Below, one piece after another: positions 61,679-64,000 of a stretch of 64,000 bases of DNA. The notes below the pieces were generated by a model, which saw only the letters and a list, made by a program, of their open reading frames with translations, was not told where the DNA came from and searched no databases. Origin of the DNA: Gimesia aquarii (lineage in GTDB: Bacteria; Planctomycetota; Planctomycetia; Planctomycetales; Planctomycetaceae). Numbering within the stretch: position 1 is the first letter of the stretch; each line of letters opens with the position of its first letter. The translations under genes were made by a program, and so were the position numbers. Location of the stretch: NCBI RefSeq assembly GCF_007748195.1, contig NZ_CP037920.1, positions 1,531,536 through 1,595,535 on the forward strand, written 5' to 3'.

Positions 61679-63561
61679 ATACAACTCGACGCGATTTTTT
61701 ACAGAAGACATCCGTAGCTGTGGGAGCTGCAGCATGTGTTGGACTGCCACAGCTTGCTCATACACAGAACAACGATGTTGCCGAACCGGAATTAATTCTG
61801 CATAGTGGCAAAATCACAACAGGAGATAAAACGCATCCGGAAGTGAATGCGATTGCGATTACGGGCGGAGTTGTCGCCGCAATCGGTAGCAATGACAACA
61901 TACTGAAACTTGCGGGAAACGCGACTCGGAAGATTAATCTCAATGGTCGGCGCGTGATCCCTGGTCTGAATGATTCTCATCTGCATGTCATTCGAGGTGG
62001 TTTATATTACAATCTGGAGCTTCGTTGGGATGGCGTGCCGACAATCGCACAGGCACTTAAGCAGTTGAAGGTACAAGCGGATAACACGCCTCCACCTCAA
62101 TGGGTTCGCGTGATTGGTGGTTGGAATGAGTGGCAGTTTGCCGAAGGTCGAATGCCAACATTAGAAGAGATCAACAAAGCGGCTCCAGAGACGCCCGTTT
62201 TTTTGTTACACCTTTATGATTCCGCTTTGTTGAACAAAGCAGCCTTAAGAGCACTGGGGTTTGACAAGTCCACACCGAACCCGTCTGGTGGTTTGATTGC
62301 CCGCGACAGGGCAGGAAATCCAACGGGTATGCTTGTTGCCGAACCGAATGCGCTAGTACTCTACTCTGCAATTGCTAACGCGCCGAAGTTAGGCTTTGAA
62401 GATCAAGTCAATTCATCACGTCATTTTATGCGGGAACTAAATCGGTTCGGTGTGACCAGTGCTTCCGATGCAGGTGGTGGTGGTCAGAATTATCCCGACG
62501 ATTACGCAGTCATCAAACAGCTTGATGACGATGGCGATCTGACAGTTCGAATAGCCTATAGTCTATTTGCACAAAAACCCGGTCAGGAAATGGCTGACTA
62601 CAGTCGCTGGATCGGCATGACAAAACCAGGCGAAGGCAGCGACAAGCTACGCGTCAACGGTGCAGGAGAAAATTTACTATGGGCTGCAGCAGACTTCGAA
62701 AATTTCCTTCAGCCGCGCCCCGATCTAAAACCCACAATGGAATCCGAACTTGAAGCGATCGTCCATAAGTTAGCTGATGCTAATTGGCCTTGGCGAATTC
62801 ATGCTACTTATGACGAATCGATAACTCGATTTCTAAACATTTTTGAGCGTGTTCATCGTGACCGACCGATCGACAAGCTGCGTTGGTTTATAGACCATGC
62901 TGAAACAATATCTGAAAAAAATATGGAACGAATCGCCGCTTTAGGTGGTGGCATCGCGATTCAACATCGGATGGCGTATCAGGGTGAATATTTCCTGAGA
63001 CGCTATGGAGCCGAAGAAGTGAAACGAAAGCCACCCATCAGAAAAATGCTGCAAATGGGATTGCCCGTGGGAGCTGGAACTGATGGGACGCGCGTCGCGA
63101 GCTATCACCCGTGGACATGTATTTGGTGGATGGTCACTTCTAAGACAGTTGGCGGAACTGTAATGCACGATCCCGGTGATCGGCTCAGTCGGGAAGAGGC
63201 GCTCAAACTTTATACACACGGAACTCCCTGGTTCAGTAAAGAAGATGATAAGAAAGGGATCCTGTCTCAAGGTTACTTCGCAGATTTGGCTGTATTATCT
63301 GATGATTATTTTACTGTGGAGCCCGATCGAATTCGTGAACTAGAAAGTGTTTTAACGATTGTTGGCGGACGTGTTGTACATGGCTCTAAAGAGTATGGAA
63401 AGCTAGCACCGGCATTGCCGAAAGTGAGCCCCGGCTGGTCACCTGTTACTCGATTCGGGGGCTATGACAATTCGAACGTAACTCCTCCACGACACAAGCA
63501 TCAACCAATTATGGGGGCAGATGGCCGAGTTTGGGAGACTGGTTGTGGCTGCGGTATTTGA
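61675..63561 (+). CDS. Amidohydrolase of the YtcJ type
   Basis: 628 aa. A Tat signal, TTRRDFLQKTSVAVGAAACV, precedes the protein. The metal-dependent hydrolase fold follows: N-terminal beta domain (LILHSGKITTGDKTHPEVNA, then GRRVIPGLNDSHLHVIRGGL with the HxH pair), the core with WRIHATYDE and FIDHAE, the late His/Asp pair AGTDGTRVASYHPW, and a C-terminal domain (FADLAVLSDDYFTV). Substrates are unknown; YtcJ homologues include N-substituted formamide deformylases. The start overlaps the ABM stop by four bases, and the pirin gene follows 26 bases downstream. Confidence 0.87.
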   Translation: MNTTRRDFLQKTSVAVGAAACVGLPQLAHTQNNDVAEPELILHSGKITTGDKTHPEVNAIAITGGVVAAIGSNDNILKLAGNATRKINLNGRRVIPGLNDSHLHVIRGGLYYNLELRWDGVPTIAQALKQLKVQADNTPPPQWVRVIGGWNEWQFAEGRMPTLEEINKAAPETPVFLLHLYDSALLNKAALRALGFDKSTPNPSGGLIARDRAGNPTGMLVAEPNALVLYSAIANAPKLGFEDQVNSSRHFMRELNRFGVTSASDAGGGGQNYPDDYAVIKQLDDDGDLTVRIAYSLFAQKPGQEMADYSRWIGMTKPGEGSDKLRVNGAGENLLWAAADFENFLQPRPDLKPTMESELEAIVHKLADANWPWRIHATYDESITRFLNIFERVHRDRPIDKLRWFIDHAETISEKNMERIAALGGGIAIQHRMAYQGEYFLRRYGAEEVKRKPPIRKMLQMGLPVGAGTDGTRVASYHPWTCIWWMVTSKTVGGTVMHDPGDRLSREEALKLYTHGTPWFSKEDDKKGILSQGYFADLAVLSDDYFTVEPDRIRELESVLTIVGGRVVHGSKEYGKLAPALPKVSPGWSPVTRFGGYDNSNVTPPRHKHQPIMGADGRVWETGCGCGI

Positions 63562-63587
63562 TCTCAACCATTAAGGAATAGATATTA

Positions 63588-64000
63588 ATGATTACGATTC
63601 GTAAAGCCCATGATCGCGGTCACGCCGATCATGGTTGGCTCAACAGTTATCATACTTTTTCGTTCGCATCATACTACGATCCCGACCATATGGGATTTCG
63701 GTCGTTGCGTGTGATGAACGAAGATCGAGTTGCTCCCGGACAAGGCTTTGGAACTCATGCACATGAAAACATGGAGATTATTTCCTATGTGTTGGCAGGA
63801 GCGTTAGAACATAAAGACTCGATGGGAAACGGAGCAATCTTACAGCCAGGCGAGTTTCAACGTATTTCTGCTGGAACTGGTATTGAACACAGTGAATTTA
63901 ATCCGTCGGTTGAAAAACCGGTCCATTTTTACCAGATTTGGTTGATTCCGTCTCAGACAGACCTGAGCCCCAGCTATGAACAGAAACAGTTTCCCGATCA
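63588..64000 (+). CDS. Pirin family protein (partial, runs off the window)
   Basis: The first 137 codons of a YhaK-type pirin. It has [38 protein letters not shown] and [12 protein letters not shown], with the metal-binding His residues in the usual places of the N-terminal cupin. The ATG at 63588 lies 26 bases after the amidohydrolase stop, so it is the fourth gene of the operon. Pirins are cupin dioxygenases or regulators; YhaK has quercetinase-like structure. Confidence 0.9.
   Translation, partial: MITIRKAHDRGHADHGWLNSYHTFSFASYYDPDHMGFRSLRVMNEDRVAPGQGFGTHAHENMEIISYVLAGALEHKDSMGNGAILQPGEFQRISAGTGIEHSEFNPSVEKPVHFYQIWLIPSQTDLSPSYEQKQFPD

Noticed and set aside
1-64000. CRISPR arrays, rRNA genes, intact insertion sequences or prophage
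   Set aside because: No regularly spaced repeats, rRNA signatures, complete transposase or phage structural genes were seen anywhere in the window.

Overview
The window comes from a planctomycete, most likely of the Gimesia/Rubinisphaera type (inference from gene content). The signs are three DUF1559 proteins with prepilin-type N-termini, a PSD1-type DUF1549/DUF1553 cytochrome followed by a DUF1501 protein, a secreted sulfatase, two M56/BlaI sensor pairs, a giant Ser/Thr kinase next to an ECF sigma factor, and many secreted proteins of unknown function. Base composition is moderate, except for a clearly GC-rich stretch around 27.6-29.7 kb.

Layout. 0.2-8.1 kb is a propionate locus: scpB and a CoA-transferase on the minus strand, prpBCD on the plus strand, and an acyl-CoA ligase convergent with prpD. 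Three TTGTATACAA-like dyads lie in the divergent control region, and an 81%-identical relic of the ligase 3' end lies just upstream of prpB. 8.2-14.8 kb holds an unrecognised ABC-ATPase-like protein and three DUF1559 modules, each with its own small lipoprotein or membrane protein and each preceded by the same 37-bp AT-rich element. 15.1-19.2 kb has an arginine/amidino-group hydrolase, a secreted protein overlapping it tail to tail, an RsbV/RsbW-like pair and tRNA-Asn(GTT). 19.2-26.3 kb contains an SDR gene, a carboxymuconolactone-decarboxylase gene and a distant TetR gene that share a TTGACYNATCGGTCAA operator; between them sit a lipoprotein and a BlaI/M56 pair.

26.2-30.5 kb is a rearranged, partly foreign segment. 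A block of about 410 bp (5' end of tetR, its operator, and the promoter and 5' end of a DUF2961 gene) is present twice. One copy is broken by an IS5-type transposase remnant. The other ends in a three-part chimeric pseudogene built from tetR, araC and unknown sequence. Between the copies lie a YdeI-like protein, a GC-rich SRPBCC-VOC fusion, a 49-aa zinc-binding protein and an AraC regulator. 30.4-36.9 kb holds DUF2961, PSD1/DUF1549/DUF1553, DUF1501 and alpha/beta-hydrolase genes, a typical secreted planctomycete set. 36.98-40.9 kb is a tetR-devB-devC-devA efflux operon, with its operator inside the promoter spacer; its last gene is a small membrane protein interrupted by an in-frame TGA.

41.5-45.5 kb has a LamG relic and a second BlaI/M56 pair whose sensor carries a long chain of carboxypeptidase-regulatory-like repeats. 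45.8-49 kb has a sulfatase with an unusual CGVSR maturation motif, and a MarR/monooxygenase pair. 49-55.9 kb is a kinase-WD40 protein plus large lipoprotein, divergent from an ECF sigma factor. 56-64 kb has a secreted esterase-like hydrolase, a MOSC protein, an AraC regulator and a YcaC/ABM-membrane/amidohydrolase/pirin operon that runs off the right edge.

All functional calls come from reading the protein sequences; no database search was run. Starts were chosen from Shine-Dalgarno spacing, signal-peptide position and overlaps.
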